This document shows positions 13,501 through 26,053 of a stretch of 64,000 bases of DNA, piece by piece (position 1 is the stretch's first letter; each line of letters opens with the position of its first letter). Source of the DNA: Nissolia schottii (Eukaryota > Streptophyta > Magnoliopsida > Fabales > Fabaceae). The translations under genes were made by a program, and so were the position numbers. Under the pieces are notes generated by a model. That model worked only from the letters and a program-made list of their open reading frames with translations, had not been told where the DNA came from and did not search any database. The stretch spans positions 5,160 to 69,159 of the forward strand of contig QANU01063588.1 of assembly GCA_003254905.1 (NCBI GenBank), given 5' to 3'.

Positions 13501-13948
13501 TGAAAGGGTTTCGATTGGTATTTAACAGTGGAATTTAATGGAACAATAAACTTGGTAATTGTTTGTGTAAAAAGGGAAAGTAATAAAGGAAACATAAAAG
13601 GAGACAAAGTATTCTCCTACGAAGGAATTTGCAAGGCTCAAGTACTGCACTCTGCAGTGTGTCAAACATGCAATATTGAGGTATGGGAGATTAGAGAATT
13701 GGCTAAAGAAGGAAAGGAATCAGAAGGAAGCAGAGAGAGAAAGAGAGAATGGCATGCCAAATCCGTGATGATCCTACAGTTGGTACCCCTCCATTCTATT
13801 TTTGGGAAAATGACTCCTACAGCTCTTCCTCCTTGCCTCATAATGTGCATAATCTGACATGTGTCCTCCCTGGCTAACTAGCTCAAAATTGTCCATCTTG
13901 CCCTATAGATTAGTTACTTAGTCCTTATTGCCCTTAGTCATCGTGACA
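13501..13948 (-). repeat. 5' LTR of the gypsy element (448 bp)
   Basis: This is the longer copy of the repeat described at 8753-9167. On the minus strand the sequence just after it reads TTGGTGCCCATTGAGCC, the position of the primer-binding site. I could not match it firmly to a particular tRNA. Confidence 0.92.
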
Positions 13949-15783
13949 GTTTGCTGACCAACCTACTTCAATGTTATTTTAGTGTTTTGCGACCACTTCA
14001 AGGTTCAATGCTAACCAACATGCGTTTTCTTTTTTTGGGTCATTTACCAATATGCTTGTTGATAAATGATAATGATCCTATTTCTAAAATCATAATTAAA
14101 ATGATAGTAACCGGAATTATTGGGCCTCAAGTCCAGCGAGGGTATTATGGGCCTACTTGGTCCGTTTAACCAAAACCAAAGTCCATAAGTACGTTATGTT
14201 TATTTTTCAGTCTGTGTTCTTTTTCTAAAAAAACACTGCATATCTTATTTATTAGTTTACAGTAACTCAAGAGATAATTGGGTTAATGTTTATTAGTATA
14301 CACAAATGAATAAGTTATATATGCCCGTAAATTTCTTTTCTATATTTTTCAAGGTCAAATCTAAATCAGAGGCTTTCTTATTTATTAATTTATCTCAATC
14401 TGAAGAACAACATAGAATGTATTTTTTTTTCGTGATCTTCGGGGTTAATGCTTAAGTTAGACGTTGGAAAAAATATTTTGATAACCTAAGTAGTTTTTTT
14501 TTTTAAAAAAAATTGTTAAAGTAAATTTTAAAATTTTAAAATGTTACTCTCATTACCTCCTTTGTTAATAATTTTTGTAAAATTTCAATGATTAACAAAA
14601 AGATATTTTAAATTTTCAAGAACTATTTAACACTTTCAGAAAGTATATTAACACTTTATTTTTTACCAATAGTAACTTAGATCATTAAACCTTGTTTTCA
14701 TTTAGAAGAGAACAAAAGAGAAAAAGGGAGGCTAATGAATGATACACACGGGACAAGCAAATTAAATAAAAACAAAACATCTTTTCAAGTTACCCTTTTA
14801 TTTTATTTTATTTTTTCCAGCAAAGATGCTTGGTTTGAACGTCTGAATCATCTTTCTGTCTGAGTCAACCTTCACTAGAATCACTAGGCCAATTTCAATT
14901 TTGAATTCATCCAAGAATTTTTTTTTTCTTTTAATAAAAAAACCGGGTAATTCCCAACATGCACTTGTATATATTGTATAATCTTTCAATCATTATGATT
15001 CTTACGTTACATACAAAGGTCATCAACAACAAAAGCAGCTTTTGTTTTCTTGCCTGTGTCTTCTGTCAAACTAAAAAGTGCTGCTAGATGCTGCAATGCA
15101 AGTAATCACAGATGATTTTAAAATAGCTTTCGTAGTAATGAAGTTCATAGAATCTTTTGCTAAATACCCTTTCCACGCTGCTAATCTTAACCCTGTAATT
15201 TTTATTGGCATTTTTCGAACAATCCTGAATGTAACTTACCCTTAACCATATCCATCTGCTCTATCTCAGTAGACACGCAATGGAATTCTGCATAGTTGTA
15301 AACTAGCATGTGATAAAATACTAAAGAGCATAATATTGTTCATTTATTATATTTATTTTTTTGTCATTAACCATCATTATCATATAGTTAAATCTAATCT
15401 GGTTTCTTCTGCCAACAAAGTTTCATACATGGAATGTTCTGATTACACAAAATCTGAAGATTAAAAAGGAGTCAACATAGTTTAACCAAAATGGAAAGCG
15501 AGATCTTTCCAATACTCATGTATTCTTCTCAGCACTGCATTTTACACGAAACATCATTCTTAAATTTACAGACTCTTTTGCCGCTTTTAGTAGTACCTTC
15601 AAACCAGTTTCTTACTATCTTACAACCAACCTTCCATCAATTCCTTAGAAATGCATAAAAAACTTCAGAAACAACACGACATTCTATATTATACAGATAG
15701 AGATAACTTAGTTTCATAAGAGTTTCTAAGATTGATAAAATAAAAAAGGCCAAAAATTTCTACACTCACAAACCTCTCAACAT
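13949..15783. other. intergenic DNA and 3' flank of the subtilase gene
   Basis: AT-rich, with no supported ORF. The last 250 bases or so before 15784 are the likely 3' UTR of the minus-strand protease gene. Nothing else is recognisable. Confidence 0.5.
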
Positions 15784-18180
15784 TTAATAATCCAGAGGCT
15801 GTTGCATTGTCACAACCAAGGGACTTGTGACAATGTGCTTCCCATCAGACCAAACCACAGAGCCACTCTTCACACTAGAGCTTCCTGGTGAGAGCTTAAC
15901 TTCCCTAACTTGAACCCTAACAAGAAAGTTCAACTTCTGACCCACCCTCTTGAAAGACAAGGTCTCTGGCTTCACCGTGACCTCAATTCCGGCAGGAGGC
16001 TTAACTGAGACCTTGTAGACTGAGTTCGGGTCGCCGACATTGGTCACGGTTCTAATGAAGTGTGTGGACCTTTTCTTCTTCCCGTATTGCTGAAACACTG
16101 CAGACAATGAAGGGTAATTCAAGTTCCCGGCATGCCCTGCTCGCTTCTTCGCGCCGCTACAATCCACACTCTTCCTTGTGATCACTTGGATATTCTGAGC
16201 AGTGTAATTTGAATTGCACAAGAAATCCACATAATCAGAACCAGAAATGTCATAGACCAACCCGGGATTGATCGCCTTCTCCGGATGAACATGTCCGGCG
16301 CCATAATCAAACACTGATGAAACGTTCCCAGTGGACTCATCCAACATGGGGTGACCCTTGTTGTCCACAACATAAGCAGTGGTCATCAGTGCTGACCTAA
16401 TAGCAGCCGGACTCCAATCCGGGTGCACCGCTTTCAACAAAGCGGCCAAGCCGGAAACATGAGGGCAAGCCATTGAAGTCCCGGAGAGTATGTTAAACTC
16501 GGTCCGGCGTGTATCCGAAGGGACGCCGGAAGGGCCAACCCTATCAGGCCAAGCAGCAAGGATGTTCAACCCTGGTGCAATCAAATCAGGCTTCAAAATC
16601 TCAGGGGATTCAGGGTTAGGCCCTCTAGCTGAGAATGATGCCACCACAGGTGCAGGCCTAACCCCAAGCCTAGTCCCTTTGAACATGATTGTGGCGGTGG
16701 CCGGCGACCGCGACCTGGCGGTCGTGGCAATGTACTTCCTGATCTCATCGCCGCCGGCTGCGCCGACAGCGGTGGCAGGAAGTACATGGCAATCAGCCAC
16801 CAAACCCTCGCCATCAAACACACCATTGGCCAAAATCATGCCAACTCCACCTAATTTCTTTACCACTTCACCCTTATCAGCCCTAGAATTGATCCCTCTA
16901 TCACACACAACAATTTTGCCCTTCACTAACTTGGGATCCAAGGAACCTTCCAAACAAAGCGAAGCCGAATAACCGCCGCCACTGCCACCATTACCGCCAT
17001 TCTCTTCGGAACCAGCATACACAACTGGATACATCCGACCCGGAATTAGACCCGGCCCGCTGTAAAGACTAACCCCAACTATAATCCTACCGTTCCCAAG
17101 CCTCACATTGGCGGGAAAATCGCGGTCGATGGTTCCGGCGCCGACGGTGGTCACCCAGGGGGCGACGTTGGTGACAGTGAGGCCGCCGGGACCGCCGTTT
17201 CCGGCGGAGGCGGAGACAAAAACTCCGGCGGACGCCGCTCCGAAGGCGCCAACGGCGATAATGTCGAGGTGGTACGGGACCACCACGCCGCCGACGCTGA
17301 GCGACGCGACGTCGACGCCGTCCGACACCGCGGCGTCGAAGGCGGCGAGGATGTCGGAGTCGAAGCATCCGCCGCTCCAGCAAACCTTGTAAACCGCGAG
17401 CCTCGCCTTCGGGGCCATGCCAGCGGCGACTCCGGCGGCGTAGCCCAGCGTCGACGCCGAATTCACGTACCTGCCGGCGGCGATCGACGCTGTGTGCGTG
17501 CCGTGGCCGTCGGAGTCCCTTGGCGACCGGATCTCCGCAGTGTCGTTCATCTTGCCGTTGGTGGCCTCGTATCCGGCGGAGAAGTACCTCGCCCCGATGA
17601 TCTTCCGGTTGCAGGAGCTCGGCGGAAAATCTTTTCCGGCGACGCAGCGGCCCTTCCAGGTGGGCGGAACGGGGCCGAGGCCGCGGTCGTGGAAGCTCTG
17701 GCGCTCCGGCCAGATCCCGGTGTCTATGACTCCGATGACGAGATCGGAGCCGAAATCGGTGTCTCGGAGCAACCCGGTCTTGTCGGCGGTTTGGAGGCCG
17801 AGGAAGTGAGGGGAGCGCGTGGTGTGTACGCTGCGAACCTGTTCGGGGATGAGGGCGGTGACGTGGGGGAGTGTTCGGAGCTTGTCTGCCTCAGAGGGTG
17901 AGAGCTTGGTTGAGAAGCCGTGGAAAACGGTGTCGTATGTGTGGATGATGTTAAGGGCGTGTTTGGGTGTGGGTGTTGCGGTGAATAGTGAAGAGAGGGT
18001 TGATTGGTACCAGTGTTTGTGCGTGGGGAAAATGGAAGGCTTCAGTTGGTGCTTGACTTGGACTATGAAGGTTGCTCTCTCTTGAATTGTGGGAGATGAA
18101 TGAGAAGAGGGTAGTTGCGGTGAGAGCGTGGCAATGAAGAGAATGAGAATGAGAATGGGGGAATGGGAAATGGCTGCCAT
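15784..18180 (-). CDS. SBT1.5: subtilisin-like serine protease, SBT1.5-like
   Basis: Predicted secreted subtilase (S8A) of 798 aa, acting in the apoplast or cell wall. I start at the ATG at 18180 because a hydrophobic signal peptide (MAAISHSPILILILFIATL) follows at once. An upstream in-frame Met at 18312 would put 44 odd residues before it. The order is signal peptide, I9 inhibitor propeptide (about 36-120), then the catalytic domain: Asp153 in VIDTGIWPE, His226 in DGHGTHTAS, oxyanion Asn328 in SASAGNGGPG and Ser569 in SGTSMACPHVSG. A protease-associated insert lies around 435-490 and an Fn3-like C-terminal domain contains RTVTNVGD. All catalytic residues are present and there is no intron, as is common for SBT1 genes. 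Motifs such as CDRGINSRA and GVFDGEGLVADCHVLP match Arabidopsis SBT1.5 as I recall it. The substrate is unknown. Confidence 0.96.
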   Translation of the reverse strand: MAAISHSPILILILFIATLSPQLPSSHSSPTIQERATFIVQVKHQLKPSIFPTHKHWYQSTLSSLFTATPTPKHALNIIHTYDTVFHGFSTKLSPSEADKLRTLPHVTALIPEQVRSVHTTRSPHFLGLQTADKTGLLRDTDFGSDLVIGVIDTGIWPERQSFHDRGLGPVPPTWKGRCVAGKDFPPSSCNRKIIGARYFSAGYEATNGKMNDTAEIRSPRDSDGHGTHTASIAAGRYVNSASTLGYAAGVAAGMAPKARLAVYKVCWSGGCFDSDILAAFDAAVSDGVDVASLSVGGVVVPYHLDIIAVGAFGAASAGVFVSASAGNGGPGGLTVTNVAPWVTTVGAGTIDRDFPANVRLGNGRIIVGVSLYSGPGLIPGRMYPVVYAGSEENGGNGGSGGGYSASLCLEGSLDPKLVKGKIVVCDRGINSRADKGEVVKKLGGVGMILANGVFDGEGLVADCHVLPATAVGAAGGDEIRKYIATTARSRSPATATIMFKGTRLGVRPAPVVASFSARGPNPESPEILKPDLIAPGLNILAAWPDRVGPSGVPSDTRRTEFNILSGTSMACPHVSGLAALLKAVHPDWSPAAIRSALMTTAYVVDNKGHPMLDESTGNVSSVFDYGAGHVHPEKAINPGLVYDISGSDYVDFLCNSNYTAQNIQVITRKSVDCSGAKKRAGHAGNLNYPSLSAVFQQYGKKKRSTHFIRTVTNVGDPNSVYKVSVKPPAGIEVTVKPETLSFKRVGQKLNFLVRVQVREVKLSPGSSSVKSGSVVWSDGKHIVTSPLVVTMQQPLDY

Positions 18181-18268
18181 TGTTGGATGGTGGAGAGTGT
18201 TTGTTTCAAGTGGGGGGATTTTAAAGGCCGAGTAGAGAGCAAGAGAAGAGTAGCTAAGGGCCATGTAC

Positions 18269-18283
18269 TTAATTATATATTGA
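18269..18283 (-). promoter_or_regulatory. putative TATA box of the subtilase gene
   Basis: On the minus strand CAATATATAATTAAG lies about 90-100 bp before the chosen ATG, a normal distance for a plant core promoter. No other regulatory motif is clear. Confidence 0.5.
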
Positions 18284-18609
18284 TTTTTATTATTAATTAC
18301 ATTTTCTGACAAATAGCATGTCTAAAACTTTATATAAAAGATCTTGTGAGAGTGTTGGGCATTGTGCTCCTGCTTCTTGATTTGGAATTTTTGTAGCTAT
18401 CTTCATAAAGTAGCTGTATTGGTCACACAGTATCTCATGAGTGTCCCAAATGTTTCTCTCTTTGCACAGAACAACAGACCCAGTAGACAACGTGTGTTTT
18501 GTATTCTATTCAGCCTTGGTCGTCCCAAAGACAAAAGAAAAAAATGTGTATTAGTGCTTCATTCACTTTTCACTTCTCATGGGAAAAGAATATTACCAAT
18601 GGCAGGTAC

Positions 18610-19144
18610 GTGTCCTTATACACACACTATTATCAGGTTAACTTGTGAATAATTTATAACTCAATTTATTAATAATTTAATAAATTAAGTTTGTGAATTT
18701 ATGAGTTAAGTTGGGTCTCAAAATTTTAACTCATTTGTTAAATGAGTCAAAAATTGAGTTTTATTATATTTGACTTAGTAATTCGTGAGTTGGCTCAATT
18801 ATGTGTGTGTGTATATATATATATATGTATGTATGCATATAATCATATTTTTGTTGTTATTATTATTATTAATTATAGAAATAATAGTAGTATTATTATA
18901 TGACTATATGTTACAACTTATTAGGCGTAATAGATTTAATTAGTATCTCATTTAAGTTATTTAATTAAGTTTAAGTAGTTCGTGAGTTAACTCGAACTCG
19001 ATGAGCCTCTAGCTAGTGAACTAAGATTGAGCTCAAAAATTATGTTCAATTTAAATAAGCTCAAGCTCAGCTCATTAAGAAGTGATCTGAGCCTAAGCTT
19101 TAACCAGCCCAGCTCAACTCAACTCCACTCCTTTCCGCCCCTAC
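18610..19144. mobile_element. hAT-like non-autonomous element fragment
   Basis: AT-rich DNA ending in a CT/GA-rich stretch with repeated GAGCTC/CAAGCTCAGCTC motifs and TTCCGCCCCTAC at 19133-19144. Reversed, this is GTAGGGGCGGAA, similar to the TAGGG-type ends of the hAT MITE at 53057. The matching left end and a TSD were not found, so it may be truncated. Confidence 0.3.
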
Positions 19145-22100
19145 TATTATTATTAATTATTATTATTTTACTTAATGAATTTAATTTCATTTTCATATAC
19201 TAACATAATGGTAAGAAATGTGAATGGGGAAATAATGTGTAATTAGCCTTTTATTTCTAAACTAATTGTAACAAGGGAGGTGACATTTTTTTTTTTTTAT
19301 TTTACATTTTTTGCAGTGAAACTCCAAAACTATGCAACTTTTTTTGGCCCACCAAGGTATATAATACGTAGGGCCGATACTGCAGTACCCCAGCTTCTTA
19401 TTTCAATGGCCTAATACACAATTGTGGGCCCATAATTAGGCCCACAAATGACGTCAGCTACCCATCTTAGGGAGAGAGGTTTTAGGGCTATTTAGGTCTC
19501 AGGATAATCACCACCACCCACTTTCTTTGTCAAACGTGCATTACTTTCCACATGAATCCAAAAATGTCATTAGTCATAATCTGTTTTATCATGGTCATGG
19601 AGGTTTAATTTTTGTTTTACAAATGGTCAATCATAACTAAATCTCTTTCTTATAAGACTAAATATTGTATTTAGGGCAAATATTTTGGAATTGATATTAG
19701 TTGTCTTAAAATAAATTTTTGACATCAATTTAATATGACTAGATTGATGTTAATTTTTTTTTTCATAACCAGATTTATGTCAATGTCAAAAATGTTAGGA
19801 CTATAAAAAAAAAATTTACTCTTTTTTTTTAAAAAAATTTGAAATAGGATACATGTATAACAGTTTGCTTCAAAGTTAATTTCCTTAATTACTATCTTAA
19901 TCGCCTTTTAGCTATATGAAAAGCCTTATATAGAAACTAGAAATCGAACGGGGTAACAAAACAGTACAAGACAATGAACACTATAGAGAAGCACAAAAGT
20001 GCTAATCTATTTATTATCCCTATTTAACTCTACTTTTAATGAAAAATAACATTAGTCAATTGAAAATGTGTTAATTTCGCATGCACGTTGTTTGGACCAC
20101 ATTTGTTGCTGAGCAAAGTGTCATCATTGACATTTTGGAAGGGTGGTGGTGTGGGCCTTTTGAATTTATTTAATTTTTCCCATGGAAACAAACACTCTAA
20201 GGCATAATCATCAATCATCTTCCTTTGAATTGAGTTTGATGGTGACCTCGCTTTTGGCTAGCTGTTTCTTTCTCTTTAATCTCCAAATCTTGATTGATCT
20301 TCACTACAGTTGTGTTGCTATGGTGGGGAACTAAAATAAAAAACAAGGTACTTTTTTTTTCTTTTTCTATTTTTCTCCCTCCATGAATTTTGAAACACTT
20401 TAGACAGCGAAGAATCCAAGTTCAATTTCCCCTTTTACATATGTAGAGTGAAAGATGAATTTGGACTAATATTATTATGTCACTCTCTTTTAAGTAAAAT
20501 GGTTAATCAAGGGAAAAAGGTAGAGGGTCAAGATATATTATATATAAAGTTTTAATTCAAAGCGTGTAGGGTAGGATCTGTGGCCTAAAGAGAGAGGGAA
20601 AAGAAAAAAGAGGAAAAAAATGGTAAAATTAAATAAAGAGGGACGATAGAATAATAATTATTTAAAATAATTTTTGAACAATTACACTCATAAAAATATG
20701 ATATTTATGATAGATATCACATATTGGAGAGTAAAATTGTTTTAAATAGTTGTCATTATAATATAATTCGTAAATAAAAGAATTGATACAATATACAAAC
20801 ATGTGGGATTTGCAATTTAATTCTTAATTGATTTAAGTTTAACACTTAAGTAAGATCTAAAATTTAAATATTATGGGGGTAAGAAAAACTAATTAATGCT
20901 GAGGTTTTTTTCCTCTTCTGCATTGAAGCTTCTTTAACTAATTAAAATTTTTTACCGGCACCACAAGAAAACTTGTGATTATAAAATACAATACTAAATA
21001 TTTTAAAACAATATACTTACGAAATTTCACATTAAGAAAAACATGCATCAAGGCCAGAGGTGCAAATATAACGAATCGTCTTAATTAAAAATTTTTTGTC
21101 AATTGAGATTGATTGTATTTTCTCATTAATAATACACCAAACATAAGTAACAAAAATCTTAATAATAAAACATTACACTTGACTTTAATTTAAAAAACAA
21201 AAAAACTCAATTAAAAAGATTTATTCTTTGGTGCAATACCACATGTATAACAACAAGTTTATCATTCTCACATCATTTAATTATCTTCTTGTTATTTTGT
21301 AACTTCTCTGCCAATTAGCCCTACATTCTCGACATGGATCGTGTCAAAGCTCATCGGTGCAAAAATATGAGTCTTCTCTTTTCCCTAAAGGAGTTAGGCA
21401 AAATATTTATGTTCAAACCAACCTCTCTCTGCAGCATTCAAATTGCAGTAGGTGTGTGGACTCCATAACTCTACATTGATTCACTTTTATGTTTGTTCAG
21501 GGAATGCTAATTATGCCCCACATGAATACATATATGGAGTGCTTAACTTTTTGGTAACCAAATTACTAATTAATTATAATTAATATTAATGTGCAAGCTT
21601 TTTCTTAATTATACAAATCGTCGGCGCCAATTTAGACATAAATCACCATGGTCTACCATATGCATTATTAATTATTCACAACTGTAAATTGATTGTGGAA
21701 GCTTGGAAAGGGTTTTGCTATAGTACCATAAATCATACCAACTCATGTGGGTAGATTTTCGTTGACTAGAGATTCTTTCTTCCTCCTACACGACAAAATA
21801 TTGTTCTTTACTTTCTTCATCTCAAACTATTTGTTATTTCAATCAATCCTAAATTATTTGTCGTTCTCATTTTTTTAAGTAACATTTATTATTAAATTTT
21901 TAATTATACGCCTAATTTATTTTCTTAAAAAATGCTAAGTATTTACGGAAATGAAAGATTTTTTCTTTCATAAAAAGTCTTTGGTTAAATCTAGCATTAT
22001 TATTTTCTATTTTTTTTTTACAATTTTGCAAAGAAATTAAGAGCCATTTCCCCAACTTTTAGCATAAAAAAAGTGATTACATAATGAAAAATTTAATTAC

Positions 22101-23390
22101 CCGTGTTATTAAGGACTTGACTACTTAGTTTAACTTCTTAAGTATCTATTTTTTTTAGGGCGCTGGTTAAAAAAAATTAAAAAATAAAATAAAAATTATA
22201 AGTTCTACTCTGGGCATTTACTTGCATGTTATTACTTGCATGCATTTATATATATAATATATAATGTGGCTAACTACCTTTTTTAAACATATCAACTAAG
22301 CTTCAACCGAAAGAGGATCTGACTTTAATACAACAAAACCAATCATCAATTAATTATTAATTGACCTTAATGGTTGACAGGCCGGAGGGGGTATGAGCAA
22401 CTTGGAAGTCCTATTAATTAAAGAGCAGTCAACAAGGGAAATTAAAAATACTTTAAATCATATGCCCTGATCAAGAACCATATCTTAATAACTCATGTTA
22501 GAAGCTTCTGCAATCAGTAGAAATATGTTACACTTCTTACACTAGACTACTAGTATTTGATTTTTAAAACTATAATGCAAGTGATTTGCACCCGAAATGC
22601 AGGTTTTAATTACATCTATATACATTCAGTTAACAATAGTAAAAAAATAAAAATTAAAAGTAAGCAGAGAGAATATATAGGAAGCATTGATCTTAAATAC
22701 CTCTTGCAGTTGTTCTCATTCCACATCGTTGACATTTTATTCTACATGATATTATTCAATATGGTATAGATTAGTTCGTATTCTGAGATAGAGATCTAGA
22801 AGACAGAAATATTAGGGATAAAAATATGTTTAGAAAAGAAGACAAGGACAAAAAATTTAAGCTAATTTATGTACATTACAAAAAATAAGAAGATGTAAAA
22901 AAAACACGTCTCTATTATCTTAGTGTCTTCGTTTTCTGTCTAACAGCAAGAATAAAATGCTACCTACCTGATAGTTTGTAGATTCTTTTGGGTGGAAAAC
23001 AAAACCAGAGGCCCAACACAAGCAAGCCCTATGGTTGTTGCCTCACATGTTAGGGAGGAGGAACAAACAAAACTAGATGGCCCTATAAGGACGAGCTACA
23101 TCTCCTCCCTCTAAATCGGGCCGGATCAAGGATTAATTTAGAATAAACCAAAGCAAAACTAATTTAATATAAAAATCAATCGCTTAAAAAATAAAAATAA
23201 AAAGCTTAATTTAGAATATTTAAAATAAAGCGACGTTACCTGGGCTGAATCAAAAGAATAGCCCAAAGAGCATATTTATGTAAAGTATCAAAAGGAGGAG
23301 AAAACACAGGAAGATCTAGATACAGGAAGATCACGTGAGAGGGCGTAATTAAAAAATTACAAAAAAGAAAAATCGATATCAAATCTTCCT
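19145..23390. other. AT-rich intergenic DNA without supported genes
   Basis: Long A/T tracts and only short domain-free ORFs. No RNA gene, LTR pair or terminal repeat was recognised in this stretch. Confidence 0.5.
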
Positions 23391-23400
23391 ACAAATATAT
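23391..23400 (+). promoter_or_regulatory. TATA-like element of MADS1
   Basis: ACAAATATAT lies about 75-80 bp before the MADS1 ATG. It is weaker than the TATAAAAG of MADS2. Confidence 0.35.
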
Positions 23401-23472
23401 TTGTATCCAAAATCTCTCTCGTTGCCTCTTCCCAATTTTCCTCGGCCGATCGCCTATTCCTCTATATCCGCA

Positions 23473-24300
23473 ATGGTTCCTTCCCAATTTGCAACCCTAA
23501 CCATAGACGCAAACACCTCGACAAACAATCATGGCATCACCACCACCGCAAGCGCTTCCACAACAAAGGCCGCAACGAAGAGGAGAAAGATCGAGATCAA
23601 GAGGGTGGAGCAAACCAGCAAGCGCCACGTCACCTTCTCGAAGAGGAAGCTGGGGCTGTTCAACAAGGTCACCGAGCTCTCCATCCTCTGCCAGGCGGAG
23701 GCCGCCCTCATCGTGACCTCCCAGAACGGGAAGCTCTACGCGTGCGGGTACCCGACGCCGGACGCCGTCATCCAGCGCTTCCTCTCCGGGGGGTCCGCCC
23801 AGAAGGGGGCCCGCGCCGAGAAGAGGAGGCAGAGGGAGTCGGTCGAGGCCCTGAGGGCTCAGTACGAGGCCGTTCAGGAGATCCTGGGCGGGGAGAAGAA
23901 GCGGCTCCAGGAAGCCAAGGAGGCGAGGGAGGCCTCGGCCGGAGCGCTGTCGCCCTGGTGGCAGCGCTCCGTCAACGAGATGGGCGTGGAGGAGCTCGAG
24001 CAGTTCAGGGAGTCGTTGAGAGATCTGAAGACGAACCTGGTCGGAAAAGTGGACGAGAAGGCGCTCTACTATTCCATGCAACAAATGGCACGCCCACCAA
24101 TGGTTAATCATCCGATCGTTAATCCGATGCAGAGGTTTTCGAACTTTCCCCCGCTCTTGAACAACGAGGGCGCGTCTTCGAGCACCGGAATTAATTATCG
24201 AGCGTGGAATAATTGGGGCGGTGACAATAACGGTCATGCTAGTGGTGGTTATCATGATAGTTCTTCGGTTCCTAGATTTGACGACTTTGGCCGTTATTGA
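23473..24300 (+). CDS. type I (M-alpha-like, AGL62-like) MADS-box transcription factor, MADS1
   Basis: Single-exon gene of 275 aa, predicted nuclear DNA-binding protein. The frame is open upstream to 23401, but that codon is TTG, so I use the ATG at 23473. The MADS domain spans about 37-95 ([20 protein letters not shown], then [15 protein letters not shown]). It is followed by [19 protein letters not shown] and a charged, helix-rich region (about 115-205) with a WWQRS motif and [11 protein letters not shown], as in M-alpha proteins of the AGL62 group that act in female gametophyte and endosperm. The tail is rich in Asn, Ser and Tyr and ends FDDFGRY. Compared with its paralogue at 51332 the coding region uses far more G/C-ending codons. 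The role is inferred from the family only. Confidence 0.93.
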   Translation: MVPSQFATLTIDANTSTNNHGITTTASASTTKAATKRRKIEIKRVEQTSKRHVTFSKRKLGLFNKVTELSILCQAEAALIVTSQNGKLYACGYPTPDAVIQRFLSGGSAQKGARAEKRRQRESVEALRAQYEAVQEILGGEKKRLQEAKEAREASAGALSPWWQRSVNEMGVEELEQFRESLRDLKTNLVGKVDEKALYYSMQQMARPPMVNHPIVNPMQRFSNFPPLLNNEGASSSTGINYRAWNNWGGDNNGHASGGYHDSSSVPRFDDFGRY

Positions 24301-24950
24301 TTCCGGTTGTTGTTATATAGTAGCCGTTGGCGCTTTGATTATGGAGAGATTAGGGTTGTTCAATTTTTGACAATTCCTGGTTTTAAGCCTTTGGATTAAT
24401 GTGACATGCATTTACTTTTTGATTAGTTTCGTGAAGGGTTTTACATTTAAGAATGCAAATATATGTTCTTGGATTAAATTTTTTGAAGTTTGTTTGGTTT
24501 GGATTGATCAGCGTTTGTGCCATAAGGATATTTTGAATGTTTAATTTTGTGTTTTTTGCCTCTTTTATTTTAAAAAAAATAAAATTCTCTAGTTCTTGAT
24601 TGATGTGCTCTTCTGTGGCTGAGTGTGCTTAACCCAAAGCTGAAAGAAGATGTTTAATTTTTTTTTTTTAATTTTTTTTCTTCGCTTTAGTTCTTGCTTC
24701 GAAGATGAATGTCTGTGAATTAGAACAGATGTTGAACTTGTGGCACCTAATATGTAGGTCAATTATTGCTTGTAGAGTTGATGATGTTGTCAGGATTAGT
24801 TCTGCTATATAATTAACCTTAAAAGGCATTAGTTGTTGTGTTAGATTCTTTTATTAACGTAGGGATCAACTAACTAGCAATATGATCCAGAGAAAAAACT
24901 TGGCTTTCAGATGTCAAAAGAATGTACTGTCAATTGTTAAAGTGTATGAT
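24301..24950. other. 3' flank of MADS1
   Basis: AT-rich 3' UTR and spacer. It shares short stretches with the MADS2 3' region (GACAATTCCTGGTT near 24369 and near 52188; TTTACTTTTTG-type stretches). No gene is seen. Confidence 0.5.
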
Positions 24951-26016
24951 GTGCTGAGAATTATGAGTACTTTGAGAATAATTCTTTGTATTATTTTTTG
25001 GGATATATTTGAAACGACGCTATAAGGTGTCCTAAAAGTTGTGTTATTACGAAGATTGAGCTGCTTATCAATTATTCAACGGCTTGTTAATTGATTGGTT
25101 GTGTACGTTGATTGATACTTGTATGGCAAGGTATAATTAAAATTTCACTTTCAATTAGTTTTTCCTTAGAATTAGTTTTTGGCTGAAACTGACTCAAATA
25201 ACAACACATTTTGAATGACTTTAACCAACAATAATTATTTAAAATTGGTTCCACCGTACCTATTTATTTGATTTTCGGAATTTGTCAAAAACCTCATGCG
25301 TTGTAATTCTCTCAGAGTGATAATGACAATTGATTCCTTAATTGTAGGTAAAATCTAAAGTTTCTCTTCATAGATTTCTAATTGCGCACCCAAAACACTG
25401 TGACAAGAGGTGTTACTCATTTTTGTTTGCATTCACAATTACTCGTTCTTTTAATTTAAAATTGAAATATATTCCAAAATCTTTGACAAAGATTGAATTT
25501 AAAAATACTGACCAACTGTGGAAAAATCCCAAAAATTACAGTAATGAGATATTAATAATTGTAATATAAAATCTTCATAATAGTAGTTATGGCATTTGCT
25601 TCTATGATGTGCCTAGTGATTTCAATTCATCTCTTTTTAACACCCTAATTGTAAGATATTTTTAATGAGTTTGAAAATCCTTGTGTTAAAGATAAAATTT
25701 ATAACTGATGCACCAAAAATGTCAATTCTTCGTTAATTAACTTAATATGTAATCATGTTTGCAAGACGGACCCAGAATATATATAACAAAAAATTGTTTT
25801 TTAAGTAATATAATTACTTAATAATATAATATTTTTTATCAAAAGAATGAAAGGATAAAAAGGTTTTTGTGAAAAAGAATGGAGGTTGACTGACTTAAAA
25901 AATGATGCAGTTGTGACATGCATATTTGAACTAAGGTCAAGGGAAAGTGACAACTACTAACTTAACACGTTTACCACTAGGCTATAGACATTTTGATGTC
26001 TATGATGTGCATATTA

Positions 26017-26028
<12 letters not shown>

Positions 26029-26052
<24 letters not shown>

Positions 26053-26053
26053 N
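26029..26053. repeat. (AT)n microsatellite ending in an unresolved base N
   Basis: Alternating A/T for about 24 bases and then a single N at 26053, the only ambiguity code noticed in the window. It probably marks an assembly or sequencing problem at the repeat. Confidence 0.9.

Larger units (their letters stand above)
8753..13948 (-). mobile_element. Ty3/gypsy (chromovirus-like) LTR retrotransposon, decayed
   Basis: Two related direct repeats start TGAAAGGGTTT and end ...CATCGTGACA (8753-9167 and 13501-13948). They bracket a minus-strand polyprotein remnant in the order gag, zinc knuckle, protease, RT, RNase H, integrase, which is the Ty3/gypsy order. Flanks GTTTA (8748-8752) and GTTTG (13949-13953) fit a 5-bp TSD with one later change. 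The element is 5196 bp long. The LTRs differ by many substitutions and by an indel of about 35-40 bp, so the insertion is old. All coding frames are broken. Confidence 0.93.

Noticed and set aside
13528..13857. 109-codon plus-strand ORF
   Set aside because: It lies wholly within the gypsy LTR.
17087..17901. Long ORFs inside the subtilase gene in other frames
   Set aside because: They are shadows of a GC-rich exon. The sense frame has all subtilase motifs.
18181..18312. 44-residue N-terminal extension of the subtilase
   Set aside because: It places a long non-hydrophobic segment before the signal peptide and would start upstream of the likely TATA region.
23401..23472. Upstream start of MADS1
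   Set aside because: The first codon is TTG. The first ATG in frame is 23473.
23497..24255. 252-codon minus-strand ORF opposite MADS1
   Set aside because: An antisense shadow caused by high GC3. It has no domain and the sense strand is a clear MADS gene.
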